DNA of 64,000 bases from Takakia lepidozioides (taxonomy: Eukaryota; Streptophyta; Takakiopsida; Takakiales; Takakiaceae), in assembly GCA_030704615.1 (NCBI GenBank), contig CM060731.1, positions 69,668,756 through 69,732,755 on the forward strand, given 5' to 3'. A program made the translations under genes and the position numbers. Positions within the stretch are counted from its first letter, which is position 1; every line of letters starts with the position of its first letter. This document shows positions 32,601-45,078 of this stretch, piece after piece. The notes under the pieces are model-generated. The model searched no databases, had not been told where the DNA came from, and saw nothing but the letters and a program-made list of their open reading frames with translations.

Positions 32601-35600
32601 CAGAAGTTCTGGAGTCCTGTGACGCATATGCTTCATCTGTTTCACTTAGATAGTCATCATCTACTTCTATAGAGCTGTCCTTGCCATCATCATCTGAGAC
32701 CCACCAATCTAGTTCCCTCTCTTCCTCACCATCAGCATCAGCTTCACCAAAACCAAGGCCTGCATTGCGCTCTTCTGCAAACCATGAACAGATATTTGGA
32801 GTTTAAGAGGTGATGTTGAGTTACTAACTTTTCAATTAGTGAAGTCTGCTACACATGTACAAGGGACTTGATTTAGTGCTGGATTGACATGCAAGAATTA
32901 ACATCACTACAACAAGACGCATCATAATGAAAGCTGACGATCCATGACAACTTACTGAGGGACTTGATTTAGTGCTGGATTGACATGCAAGAATTAACAT
33001 CACTACAACAAGAGGCATCATAAGGAAAGCTGACGATCCATGACAACTTACTGAGGAGATACTAATCATTTTCTTCTGAGTATGGGATGTAAAGCTTAGG
33101 GATTCACAATTTGGAAGAAACTTCGTTTAAGCCTACCTGCACTCTTCTCCAAATTTCCATCCATGGCCTTGGTAATCGCCTCCAGATCGAGTTCTTGAAC
33201 ATTTGTCTCCTGATTCAAATCATTTGTTCCTGCCTTCACATCCAGGGTAATTTTGTAGTCAGACACAACTACTTGTGAGCTGTAATGCTTGACTGAGAGA
33301 AAGAGGGAGGCATGTCTGCATGGATGTAACTACAGAGAAGTCTTGAGCATAGCAGCAACTGAACCTCACAATCGTCATGCAGAGATGCTGGAAAATTCAT
33401 AATCTTTTGTTTCGTACCTTTGGTTGCCCAATTTTGTTGCAAGGTATGAAACTCTTTCGGAGTTTTCGACATAAAGTCTCCACCTCCTTCTGCCCTGTCA
33501 AAAAGACCAAAATGCCACCTGGTGGAAGCTTCCGGTGAATCACACAAACTTTCTTGTATGCTTGGTCTACATAATCAAGAATCTCAGTCCGGGCACTGAA
33601 GTGTATAGTGACTGGAAACTGCCGTGCTGGGACCTGGACCACTGGTGGTGGGTTGGGAAACATCCGGCGATTGGAGACGAAGTCTTCTACCCGCAGGGTT
33701 GCACTCATGATCACTAGCTTCAAAGGAGTTATTGAAGCTGTCAAAGGAATGCTGGAAATTCCCAGTGGCTTCTGTTGCTGGACTTTGCAATACTCTTCAT
33801 ACATGCTCTGGATAATAAGAACAAAGACACATGATGCAATAGTTGTATTCATTTGCTAAATTGAGAACGGACAAATTAGCAGGTTAAGGTGTACAAGAAC
33901 ACACTCAATACCCATCAGAAAATCATTGGTCTCTTGTTTTGAACAACATGAATACATGAATACATCACAACCTACTCTATTAGATGACTCTTGCAAATGA
34001 ACAACAATGTGGGGAAACGAATGTAGGGACAAGGACGAACAATCCCAACATTGCTCTGTTGGGACTGATAGAGAAATGCCCCTTTTGCTCTTGCACATAT
34101 CTTACCAGGACCCTGGCCATAGCCAACACCTTGTGGTATGTCCTTTTAGGTAGTCCCCATATGCATATAGCATCCATATCTGGTGCACTCTTCTCCTTCC
34201 GGGTCTATTTGTCTTTTTCCTCTGCCTCTGTTGGTCTTAACATACCGTGACAAAGATGGACATTTTATTTGTACAGACAGGACTGACACTGTTTATCTCT
34301 TTTAAGGCCTGTAGAAGAGTACCTTGCGAAGGGGAAGGATGCGTGAAAGCATGCCGATCAAAATGTCCGTGTTGAGGCTCCGTTCATGGGCCTCATCCAG
34401 AACGATCATCGAGTATTTCCGGAGTAAGAAGTCTGCCTGCATCACCTCAGGCAACAATATACAAGTTGTGGCTAGTTTAAGCACTTGATCTTCCAGCCTT
34501 TTGGCAAGGGGTTTGGAAGATGGTAGGAAAAAGTGGATACGTAGGACGCCTTAGTGTCAATCAACTGATGTCATGCCAATGTGGCCATCTGGGTATTTGT
34601 CTCTTTGTTTCTCATGCTAAGCAGTCGGCATGCGTATGAAACTCACAAAATCTTCTTTGTTTGAGCAGTACCTGGACTTCTCGAAGAAGGATGCCATCAG
34701 TCATAAACTTGATGCAACTGTCATCACCTATCTTTCGATCATGACGCACCTGAAATCCGACTTCCTGGCCCAACCCAACATTCATCTCATAGGCTACTCG
34801 CTTGGCAGTTGCAAGCACAGCTACACGCCGTGGTTGAGTGACTCCTATAATTCCTGACCGCTCCTTACACAGGCTTGACCCATATCCAGCCTCGAAGAGA
34901 AACTGCACAACCCCCAGCACGTTTAGTCAGGATGTCAAAACCGGTCACACTGTTGGCCTTAGAACTGGCATAATCAGCGAATAGACAAGATGGCACACAA
35001 AATTCTAAACAACTAAAGATATGTGATTTGACCAGACCCAAACTGCAACTACAAAAGCAGACACTGCATAGGATAGCTGGGCAGAAAAAATGATATTTCT
35101 ACTAGATGTACCTGAGGGACCTGAGTTGTTTTACCGCACCCTGTTTCTCCACACACAATAGCAACATCATGCTCTGTGATGGCTTCCATGATTTCCTGCT
35201 CCATCATTACAATTGGCAACTTTTCACGACCTCTCTGAATATCTTCGCGGCGATTGATGGGGACCACCACCTTGTGCAACCCCATTTCTCCCTTACCATG
35301 CACAATGTTTCCTTCCCTGTTTGGGGACCTAACTTCCAAATTGTTCTCTATCACAGAATCAGTAAGACCAGCTAGACGAGTCTCTTCAGAAACAGGGTTC
35401 TTCCTCCTTTTCTTCTTTTTCTTCTTGTATTGTCCTTCCATAACCTTGTCATTGTTCTCAACACCTAGTCCAGTCTCTTTAGGGACAAGTTTCTTCCTCT
35501 TTCCCTTTTTCACCTTTGCCTCCTGTTTTTCTAATACCACTTCCTCTTCCACATCGTCACAAAAACCTCGACCTGGACTTGTCTTCACTTCGGAAATGTC

Positions 35601-37632
35601 TTTGGAGTCAATAACGATACCAACCCTCCTTAGCCCTATTTCTCCTCTCATCCCACCCTTGGACTCTCTCGAGGCCCCCTTTCCAGGAACATTCATGTCC
35701 ATAGCCAAGACCCCCTCTCTCCTCCTTGCACACAATTCAAGGACCCGACTTCCCCCATGGCTGCTCTGTACTTCTGAGCTTGGAGATAGTATGTCCGAAG
35801 GGAAACCTAGGGATGGACTTTTCATAGTTCCTTTCTGACTTGGCTTTTGCCCCATTATGTTGGTAGCTCTTGCTTTGATAGACTTGGTTGCCTGCTTAGA
35901 AGGTAAACCACCTCCCTTGATTTCCTTGTCGACTTGCACAGAAGTTTTTGCATAAACTGGGACTTCCTCGATAGGATCAGAGCTGGGCCTTTCACGAAGA
36001 AGAGGAGTATTTGCAGGCACTGGCAGGCCCGCCCGCTTGTAATTCATTGCTCGCTGAAGTTTCTCTCGCATTGTCTCTTCCTGTATCCAATGACACCAAC
36101 TGTAAGTTCTCTGCACTAACTGAGCCACAAATCTTTGTTCCCATCTAAGCTTCACAGAGTGTAAGATTCTCCATATTCAATCCTTCGTTGTCATAATGAC
36201 CATGGGGAGAAAAGATAAGAGATGGGGAGAAGAGGGAGAAGAATCAATTCCAACACAAGAAATGAGGGGAGAAAATTTCCTTCAGTGATTTGCCAAATTG
36301 ACTCGTTTCTGTACACGTACGTCTCTCTGCCTAAATCTGCAGTAAGTTACTACCAAACAGTCAATGGAGATGGCCTGACCTTTCCAAGGGTACCTGACGA
36401 ATGCAGCAGCGCAAAATCATCATCTGCCAGCTTATGCTTTCTGTTACCTCAATGAATCAAGGAGTTTACTTTTGCATCCACCTTGGTATTCTCTCTTATT
36501 TAAAAGATACTTGATGACTAGTCAACTGCCAAAAAAGAGAAGAAAGTGGCAAGCACAGTAGTGTTCAAAGGCATTCGGGATGGAGGTGACAATGTAGGTC
36601 CAAATGTTCCCATACAAGGTCACAGAAATATTCAATGTCCAATGACTTCTTGGAAACAGAAAACCTCATTGGGCACTCTAATACATCACATGTACAAGCT
36701 TCAAAATGCATCAATGCGGCGAAACTCTCCAATTTTTACACTGCATACAGACCTTAAAGCTGTCAACAATGCACGTTATGATATTGCCGAAACCCCAGTG
36801 AAGAGCTTAAGGTTCATAAAACATGATAGAGGATACTCCAAGGTCTCCATGACATGAGCTCGCATGTCTCTCTTCTCCTTTTCCTTCTGTCAAAATTGAT
36901 TCACAGCGCTAGAAACTGTCAAGCATCATTGCACAAGACCCAGAAAATCATTGAATAATTCCTATTCAGACTTCGGATATTGACATGACTACTGAACGAT
37001 GTGTCCCAGACTAAAGGGACCCAAGAAACTATGAATATACCTGCAACCTTTGAAGCTTCCGCTGCAGACCCTTGCTTTTCTTCAAGTGCAGTTGCTGCTC
37101 TTGCTCCTGGCTCTTCACATCGGAAGCAGAGCAACAGCTATAAGATCATCAATGTGAAGCTAAGACAAATCCCTTTACATGCAAATTTATAACATTGTCA
37201 CCTTCCGCACAAAACAAGAAACAGGTACAATCAAGCAGAGAACTTACTTTTGAGATCTTTCTGTCATGCTTCTTACGTCCAGGAAGGATAAGTGCATTGC
37301 TTCCATTCTCCCCTTTGAGGCTGTTCAAACCAGTGACAGAGAACCAGTTAGACCTCCCAATTGCCTCTCTTCACCGTCCCCATGTCTTTTTCAGTAATCC
37401 TCCGATGCATTGCTCTCCTCAACCCATGCTCTCCCTCGTATAATTTTTTGTTCCTGCTCCATTTTCCCACCCTATCTAGCTCCACTCCCATATACACTAA
37501 ACCCTAAAAATTCCCATCTCTTCTCTTCCATGAAAACTCCGAAAAGCAAACCAAGGGAGAGGAAACATACTCCATTACATCCGGCACAGGGTCATAGGTT
37601 GAGGCCATTCCACCCGGGTTAAGGAGGCCCAT
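29649..37632 (-). CDS. DEAH-box RNA helicase, DEAH13/DHX37 type
   Basis: Fourteen exons: 37632-37571, 37320-37248, 37112-37041, 36886-36837, 36440-36380, 36080-35112, 34902-34672, 34436-34323, 33807-33418, 33233-33137, 32774-32177, 31913-31652, 31405-30432 and 30321-29649. They sum to 4,626 nt (1,541 residues), with GT-AG ends and matching phases. The N terminus has [13 protein letters not shown], then [20 protein letters not shown] long basic/acidic linker in exon 6 follows. Helicase motifs: [25 protein letters not shown] ([13 protein letters not shown]), [32 protein letters not shown] and [17 protein letters not shown]. The HA2/OB region and a conserved C-terminal block ([19 protein letters not shown]) follow. 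Known members (yeast Dhr1, human DHX37, Arabidopsis DEAH13/FAS4) release U3 snoRNA in nucleolar small-subunit assembly. This one is longer than the roughly 1,150-1,240 residues usual for the family, mainly through exon 6 and the acidic insert at 32774-32400. It appears intact. The exon 3 start could also be 9 nt later. Confidence 0.9.
32864..33055. repeat. 96-bp tandem duplication in a helicase intron
   Basis: Two adjacent 96-bp copies start GGACTTGATTTAGTGCTGGA at 32864 and 32960 and differ at two positions. They lie wholly within the intron between exons 33233-33137 and 32774-32177 and do not touch splice sites. Confidence 0.9.
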
Positions 37633-38219
37633 AGAAGATAGATGAAGTGGCGGAGGAATTGTCGCCTCCACCTGCACAGGTAGATCGCTATATTCAGAAC
37701 CCCTCGCCACCTAGACTCGACTCGAATCAAATGCCAATATTTCTGAAATAGGAAGTACTCTCTGCAACGACACCACAAGGAACTCCAAATGCTACTCAGA
37801 CGACTGTATATTCCTCTGAAGACAACCCTTTGTGTCTACATCACAACAAGAAAACCGAAATACAGCTTACTTTCAAAATCGAATCCTTCCGAGACAGTCC
37901 ATCTGTATCTGTCGCTCGTCAATTGTGTGCGTGCTTGAATCGAACATTGAAATGTACAAGCGAAGCAATTAGGGTTTGGAAATTCCGATTGTTCGTCCGT
38001 ATGTGAACGACCGTTCTGCATTTGGACGATGTAAGGTGTTCGTCAACGGAACCCTTCTTAGTTGGATGAGACATGCGACCGTGGTGGAGATCCTACGGTC
38101 AATAAAGCCCATGGCCGGGGTTTAGGGCTTACGAGTCCCCACACAAAGGAAAGCCTCTCCTCTTTACGTATAAAGCAAATGCGCGGCAGCTTTAATCACT
38201 CATGGCGTGTCTTGCCGGA
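37633..38219. promoter_or_regulatory. Shared upstream region between divergent helicase loci
   Basis: About 590 bp separates the DEAH13 start codon (minus) from the first plus-strand ATG before the DDX52-like exon (38202). It contains TAGGGTTTGG (near 37967) and GGTTTAGGGCTTACG (near 38116), telobox-like AAACCCTA-related motifs common upstream of plant ribosome-biogenesis genes. A bidirectional promoter is inferred from the layout, not shown. Confidence 0.45.
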
Positions 38220-40463
38220 GGTTTAGTTGCAACCAAGGTGGTCGGTGTGGATATGGAGATGTCTGTTTGGCTGTGATCGGTTTGGATCCGGCTTTTCTCT
38301 TCACGGGTGTGCGATTTGACAGAAAGCGATTTGCAGCAGATGTTTACCGGTTTCAGGTGTCTTCATCTTGCCTTTGACTTCCGTTTCCTCACTGGGCAGA
38401 TTCGTGTAGGAGAAGTCGGAGGTTTCAATATCGTGTTGAGTTTCACATAACATTGTTGCACTTCTCTTTTGTGCAAAGAGTAGTGGTGAGTTGCCCAGAT
38501 GTAACACCGTTCACATTTCCTACTCGCTGCAGAGAAAGGAGGAACATATTATACAAGTCCGCTGCAATGAAGGAGTGCACTCTTCGTCTGAAACCTGCGA
38601 AAGTTCAATGCAATTACTCTGACCGGCTCGGAGGTTAATGGTGTCAACCACAGGAAGGCGAACTAAAGGCACTTCCAAGGACGAGAATGGTAACTTATCC
38701 GTTGTTTGTTGGTCCATCTGCGGCTATAGGCTTGTTCTCTTCAAGATTTGGATTCGCTTAGCAGTAATTATTGGTCGCGTACGATCGTCTAATTCTCCTC
38801 AGTCCCGCTGGCATCTTCTACAGCTGTAGGCGCCATCTGTATATATGTTAATGGTTCGCTTCTGCTGGAGCCCAAGGTTAGGGGTGACACGCGTTAGTTT
38901 GTCTGTATTTCGTTCAGCAATAACCGTCTCTGCTTACAACCCTTTACTCAATCTGACGAATACCTTGCGCCGTCATTATTTGGGCACCTACATCAACATT
39001 TGCGTCACTGTATACTGGATTGTGGGTAAAGGGTTGAGTACTGCCCTGTGGATTGGTCCATTGAGTTTCCGGTCAGCATTTTATGGGAGTTATTAATCGT
39101 GCATTGATTTATCAGGTGCTGAAAATGCATTCAACCTTTTCAAGGCTCCTGGAGTTCGAGAGAGGATGTGGAGTCACATGTAGTAGACACCTCCTGCGAA
39201 TCAGAAGTAAGACTGCCATCGGAACTATGGTTACCAGACTGTTAAGGACTGTTAACATTTTTCATGTAATGCCTGGTTGCTAGGCAGTACTGCGTCGTAT
39301 TGTGTACCTATCATGAGTGGTAGATAGGCCAATAATTGTGTAGGGAGATACAAAATGGCATGTTTGGTATTGGTAATTGGTATAAGTAAATTATCATCAG
39401 TGATATCCTTGTCTCAACTCCCTGATGCTCTCTGGAAGGACCATAAAATCGACCTCAGCTGGTCTAACACTACAAACCTGATCAGCCTGTGTGACTTTTT
39501 CATCATTTTTGTGATCTTTCATTGCAAGGATGAGACAGAGAACTATGTCTGGACATCTAAGGGGAGTATCCCTTTGCAGAAATTCTCATGAGTCTGAGCA
39601 ATGCTTGTTAACTTACGTTCTCTTTGGTGGCACTGGAAAGCTGCCTGAAATCTAGGAAATAGTGGCCTGTACTGCCACCAAAGGTATCTTCACCTGCTTC
39701 CTTGTCTTGACGGGATTATTAGCTGATGGGCTTTGCTGATTTAATTTGCAACAAAAGAGTTCCATTATTTTGGTTGCAGAGTGGAGGATTTGGTCATGGA
39801 TGAATCAGGTGTAAGCTGTTTGAGATGGGATTTGTGGAGCAGATTGATGCAGTTGTAACAGCCCGCATCCACTCAACCATGACCCGGGCCCTCTTAAGTG
39901 CCACATTGCCAGAGTCTGGTGAAGAACCGGCACAGACCACAATGCATGATTCTGTCCGTACCTTCATTACGGGAAGGTAAGAGCCACTAAGTGAATGTGG
40001 CTTGCTAAAAAGTAGATGAGTCCAAAGATATGTACTTCTGCTTAGGATTTGAAGTGTTTTTCTCACTTCAGCTCTGCAGTTATGTCTGACTAGGACGACA
40101 CTATCTCTGGTTGAGTTTTTGGTTGTGGTCTACTGCTGTTGGCAAATTCTGCATCTCTTACCAGCACTAAAGCAAGTCATTGACCTACTCCTTCAGGTGT
40201 AGGGCATCTTCATTATGCTCTCGTGTTAAATAAGGATGCTATATAGACTGGGTAGATCTTACCAACCTGTGGCTAGACCAGTGGCCTGGTGTAAATTGGT
40301 CTTCTCCACATGTTTCACAGCCTTCAATGACTCTGTATAGGTATCAAGGTATGTAATTTGTAATTTTTGGGTGCAGGAATTCAGCATTACTGACAGGTAG
40401 ACGATGATGTTTGTTGGCAACGAGGAAGGGAAACTTCTTGCACTGCGCCAGATCTTCAACCAG
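38220..40463 (+). pseudogene. DDX52/RH57-type DEAD-box helicase, decayed exons
   Basis: Pieces in family order on the plus strand: FLFTGVRFDRKRFAADVYRF ending at a GT donor (38286-38356); a possible decayed stretch at 39127-39210; DILVSTP then, after a frameshift, HKIDLS (39395-39465); MDES then, after a 2-nt shift, KLFEMGFVEQIDAVVTA and LLSATLPESGEEPAQTTMHD ending at a donor (39790-39976); and MFVGNEEGKLLALRQIFNQ, with TAG just before it, ending at a donor (40376-40463). DDX52/Rok1/RH57 acts in small-subunit rRNA processing and uses DES(D) in motif II, as here. The ATP-binding motif I exon and everything after motif IV were not found. Frameshifts and the stop make this a pseudogene, or a badly disrupted 5' half. 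Confidence 0.65.
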
Positions 40464-40469
40464 GTTCGT

Positions 40470-43400
40470 CCTTGTTATTTGAGGAGCATGGGGTCATTCA
40501 TCTGTGCTTATGTATGTTGGCCCTGGTTGGGTGATTAGTGACGAGCATGGCTTGATGATGATCAAATGCAAACGGGCGGACTGAATTGATGCCGTGTGGA
40601 TTGTCTGTGCTCAATGTCACTACCTGGGTGTTGTATGACACTGAAAGTCTTGCCCTCACATCATGACCATGGTTTCCTCCCTGTTGAGATTTGTCAGATC
40701 AGGGTTCATTTCCTTGCAGACTGAATGTGTACATGGGAGTCCTTTGCAGGTCTATGTGCTAAGCTTTTGTATCCAGATGTTAGTTACAATTGCAAGAAGG
40801 GTTCTGGCAAATGATGACCAACATCTTATTCTACACGCTGAAATCACTGTGTGGATAAAGTAATTTACCTCTGACAATCTGATGCTCAACCCCTCTCATT
40901 TGCATGGTATTGAACATAGTATGTTCATGACAAGAACATAGCAGGTTTCTAGCTTACATTCACAAGCTATTGAATAGAATGTTGTCTAGCAGGTGATGAT
41001 TGACATCTTATTCTACACTCTGAATTGCTTGTGTGTGTGTATGCAGAATTTTACCTCTTATAATCTGATGCACAAAGCTTGCTGGGCATTCACCATACAA
41101 ATTGTACTTCATGTCCCAATATCAAGCTCAAATTGCTACTGAAGCAAAATGTGTTGGACTCCAGGCCTGTGCATTCCACCATTCTGCACAAGAAAACAAC
41201 CACCCACACAGAGATTCCAGTCTCAGCGCCATGAAAATGGAAAGTATCAAAACAGAGGTATACAGGAGTCAATGAAGAGGGATGTCAGGTAGCTGCTACC
41301 AGTGGAGGAAATACGGTTGCAGACAACATCCAGTAATCTGAAGGAACTCGATGATAGTATGTTTGATCAAGAAAAAACACAACTTTCAAGGCAACTCCAT
41401 GTTTGTCCTTTCAAGGCTTGGACAGCACACAATTTAAGTAGGTAGGCATGAACTTACTGGGGAAGGAGAGGTTATTGAAGAGCCAGGCGTTTCCTCCTGC
41501 GTAGCTGTGTATGTACCCATCCTGTTCCAATGCATCCGTCACAAATCAATTATAAATCCATTCTATCATGTTAAGACTGTTCTTCAATCAAGCTACTATG
41601 TCTATCGGATGATCCATCTCAACAAACTGCATAGTTCATAGTCAGAACGCTACAGTAAGTGAAGTTTAATGAGGACATCATCTCTTCCAGTCTGACACAA
41701 TTTGTGAAATGAAATTAGTGCAACCATCGCCACGTCTCAAATGTATTGCAAGGTAGAGGAATCAAAGCAACCTCTCGCTTTCTTCTGGGATGTCAATGCC
41801 AGCCCATGTATACATGGTAAATCCCCTTTGAGCAGATTGTTTCTAGCAGCAGGGAAGGCTATAGAAATCTCAGGCTGATTAGCATCCAACCCAGTGGGCA
41901 GAAATCCCACCAACCTCTCCAAGACCTGCTGGTATTCTATGAAATATGGGCTCCTATGTACCTTAAGGTCAAAGTCTTCACAACAACTAACCCTCCTAGA
42001 GACAGTCTGTAGTTCGCCAAGGGGGTATTGAACCCCGCCTGACGTTGCAAGATTGCAAAGTCTGGGGTTAGAAGATAGATCCAGTGTTGATTACAAGGCT
42101 GTCTTCACAAACTAGACGGTATAGTTCTGCTAAAATAGCAACTCACAGATCACCAGAAAGGAGAGAAGTTACTTGTAGACAGTGCCAGCTGTGTTCCGAA
42201 TATCCCAACATAAAATGTTAGGGTCCTTCTCAACCAACCCACCCATCATGGTAGATGCAAAGCAGTCAGCACAAATATCATCAGAAATTAGTATCTGATG
42301 AGCTGTAAGGGGTTAAAATGCCATGGCATCTGTGTCTCTATGGTGGTGTAGAACACTATATTGCTTGAACGCACGCAAGTAATGCGCGACTACCAAGTCT
42401 GGTGTTGTCCCTGACAAAACAGCTTATGCTCTATGCTCCGCTAATCCCTGTCCCTTGAGAGAGATCTTTATTAATGCATGTAGAAGGTGGAGCCTGAGTG
42501 CCACTGCCCGGTAGAGGTTTTTTCGTTTTTTCTTACTCTTCTCTTCTCCCCTTTGTTATTACTGTGAGTTCCAAGGCTTCCTCCCCTGCTTTCAAAAGAA
42601 CTTGCGATGAGCTTAGGTATTACCTACTCTGGGCTCTGAGTTTACATGAAGCGAAATTTCTTTGCAGTTGGGTAGGCGCTACTGAATCTCTGTTATGTTA
42701 TTTGCCTTATTCCAATGAGTACTGCTCAGCGATGGTCGGTTGAAGCTTCAACCAAATCCTATAACGGTTCCATCCACAGGGCCCGTGAACAACCAAAAAC
42801 GAAAAACTAAAAGCAATAAAGCAAGAGGAAAGTCCCTCCTACCTGCTCCCTGCTGCGGCGAGGACGGCTTGTTGCTGCGGTGACTTCTTCGCTCCCGCCC
42901 CGCGCTCCCTGCCATGCACCCACCCACCCCGTCAACACTCAAAACAAACAATGTTTTTACAAAAAAGAAAAAAACAAGAAAGCAACAAGAAGAGAATGAG
43001 AGGGATTGAGAGAGGAGGCAGAAGGGGAGAGACAACAGAGCTGAAGACAGGGCATACCTACCTTGGCGCAAGCACAACAACAACTGCCCAAATTTTAAGT
43101 GATCGGGATTTAACACCTTGGGGGGAGGAGCTGTTAAATGTCATAGTCCTTCGTCGGCTGCTACGAGCCTGCTAACTAGGGGGGGGGGGGGTTCCCTAAC
43201 GTGCAGGTGCGGCAATCACCATGCAGTTAACGGCTGCTAGATCCCAAGCATACTACTCCAAGATTGTCAATTTTGGAAAGATCAGAGACGCAGAGTGACA
43301 TGTGTGGCGGGGAAATAGAGTGCTGTGTTGTCAAATCGGTTAACTCACAGTCCACAGAGTGTACTCATAAACGTCGTTAGCCTTGTGTAACATGATTACT

Positions 43401-44670
43401 GCCGAAACTGAAGAAATTCCAAAAGGCCCGCGAGACCTCTTCTTCAAGAAAATTAATCAATCCGACGGAGCCCTGACGAATGGCATGGGCACCTAAATAT
43501 ACAACAAGAGCTTGAGGCAACAGCTGGGCACCATGCGAGACAAAGGTGGCGTAGAAAGGGCTTGAACTCAGCTCAGCGAGACCGGTATGTATGTCGCTGC
43601 GAGATGGTCCTCCTGCGCTGCAAGGAAGACAATCTTTCAAGGGACTTTCAAAAATTTGGGAGGACGAGGTGGATCTTTGTGTGAAGGTCCAAGGAGAAAC
43701 AGGGATCCAACATGGCTGGGGCGGGGCGGTTGGCAGCCCGGATTTCTAGCTTTGAGAGTGCCAGTACGAAGGGTGCTCTATCGATTCGTCATGCATGGGT
43801 TGTTCCACAAACTTTGCTTTGGAGTTGCATTTTCGGGAGTGTGAAAGACGAGAGACAAGGCTGTAGTGCTACAGACTGATTTCTCAATAATTTGAACGAC
43901 CGTTATACAATAGACCTACCTAGCATGCGTGAATTCTGCGTCGTCTTGAACCTCTCGAACTCGGTGAAAAGAGATGCACTGGTCAACATCGTTTTTTGTG
44001 ATTTCTTGAAAAGATATCTCGAGAATTGTTGCTCTCACAATTTGCATGTATATAGTTACCTCTCACACCACCACGCCCACGTACGTCCTTCCCAGACGTA
44101 TACGTGTTTCCTTTTAACCACCTGGGCTGAATCACCATGCAGCAGAGGTAGCATAGAGCTTGAAATTGATGGCATTGGCGGGGTTTAATGATCAGGCTGG
44201 GCAGACGACACAAAAGACACCGGCGGCGACAGTGGCGTCATCGTTGCTGTACAGATTTACGGCTACCTGCAGGAGCAGGTTGTTCAGGTTTGTTCACATA
44301 CTCGCACAACTTGCAGGTTAAAACAATTCTTCTTAGACTACTAGAACATGGATCGGGTTCATCTCCTTATATTGATTTGAAACAACGAGCTGGTACTGTT
44401 GGAATATGATGGCGCGTGCGCGGGGAGTGGTGAACAGTTTAGTGAATGCCAGGGCAATTTTTCGTCAGATGTTCCCGAGAGATCATAAACCTGGAGCCAG
44501 CTTATACCAAATTTGGGCAGGGAGGCGCCTATTCTGGCTGGGAATTCATATACACGACAGAAGCAGAAATGAAATGAAATGAAATGGTGCTTTATAACGT
44601 CCGCGGAAAGCTCATAGAGCTTATGGGACAGTGGAAGAAAACATGAGAGAGGAAACAAAAGCAAAGCCAA
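40470..44670. other. Long interval without an identified gene
   Basis: Only isolated features are visible. A G13 run lies near 43180. A minus-strand frame at 43640-43377, with FYATFVSHGAQLLPQALVVY and VGLINFLEEEVSRAFWNF, looks coding but matches no family I know. A plus-strand peptide at 44406 (ATGATGGCGCGTGCGCGG..) is Arg-rich without acidic residues in its first 20 codons, like a mitochondrial transit peptide. It could be the missing first exon of the HSP70 gene, but no suitable donor was found. Confidence 0.35.
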
Positions 44671-44679
44671 GAATAAGAG

Positions 44680-44881
44680 CTAATGCTCGAGTGGTTGTCT
44701 AAGGGTGAAGGCCTCGTTCAGGTAAGCTGCCAAGCACTTCTGATCCTCATAGTGGAACAGAGCAGCAACAGACTTCCTAATGGGTTCCTTGAAGTTCAAC
44801 AGAGCATGTCCCTTTGGCTGAGAGATAAATCCATCGTGGGTCTTGAGACCTGAAGTAGTCCCACCAAACTTTCTCCAGAGC
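44680..44881 (-). CDS. Terminal exon of an unrecognised gene
   Basis: A minus-strand exon begins after an AG acceptor at 44882 and encodes 66 codons to a TAG at 44682-44680. It includes LWRKFGGTTSGLKTHDGF, ISQPKGHALLNFKEPIRKSV and LFHYEDQKCLAAYLNEAF, ending TLRQPLEH. Composition is strongly coding-like and free of stops from the acceptor, but no family was recognised. Upstream exons would lie antisense to the 5' part of the HSP70 gene and were not identified. Confidence 0.45.
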
Positions 44882-45078
44882 CTGCGGACCTTATGAGTTA
44901 TTCATTGAAAATTCAGCACGTACAGTTTTGAAATTGTTGAACGTTCTCTGCTCTCGATTGACATTAATTATGTACACGCTAGACTATGAAATGTTATACC
45001 GAGGTTGACTGTTGAGAAAGAGAGGGAGAGGGCATGAGTAACGATTACAATCATGTGTTTAGTACATGTGCTGCGCAG

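Noticed and set aside
44406-44570. HSP70 transit-peptide exon
   Set aside because: The peptide has a plausible transit-like start, but no donor with the needed phase was found before the stop, so it was not joined to the gene.
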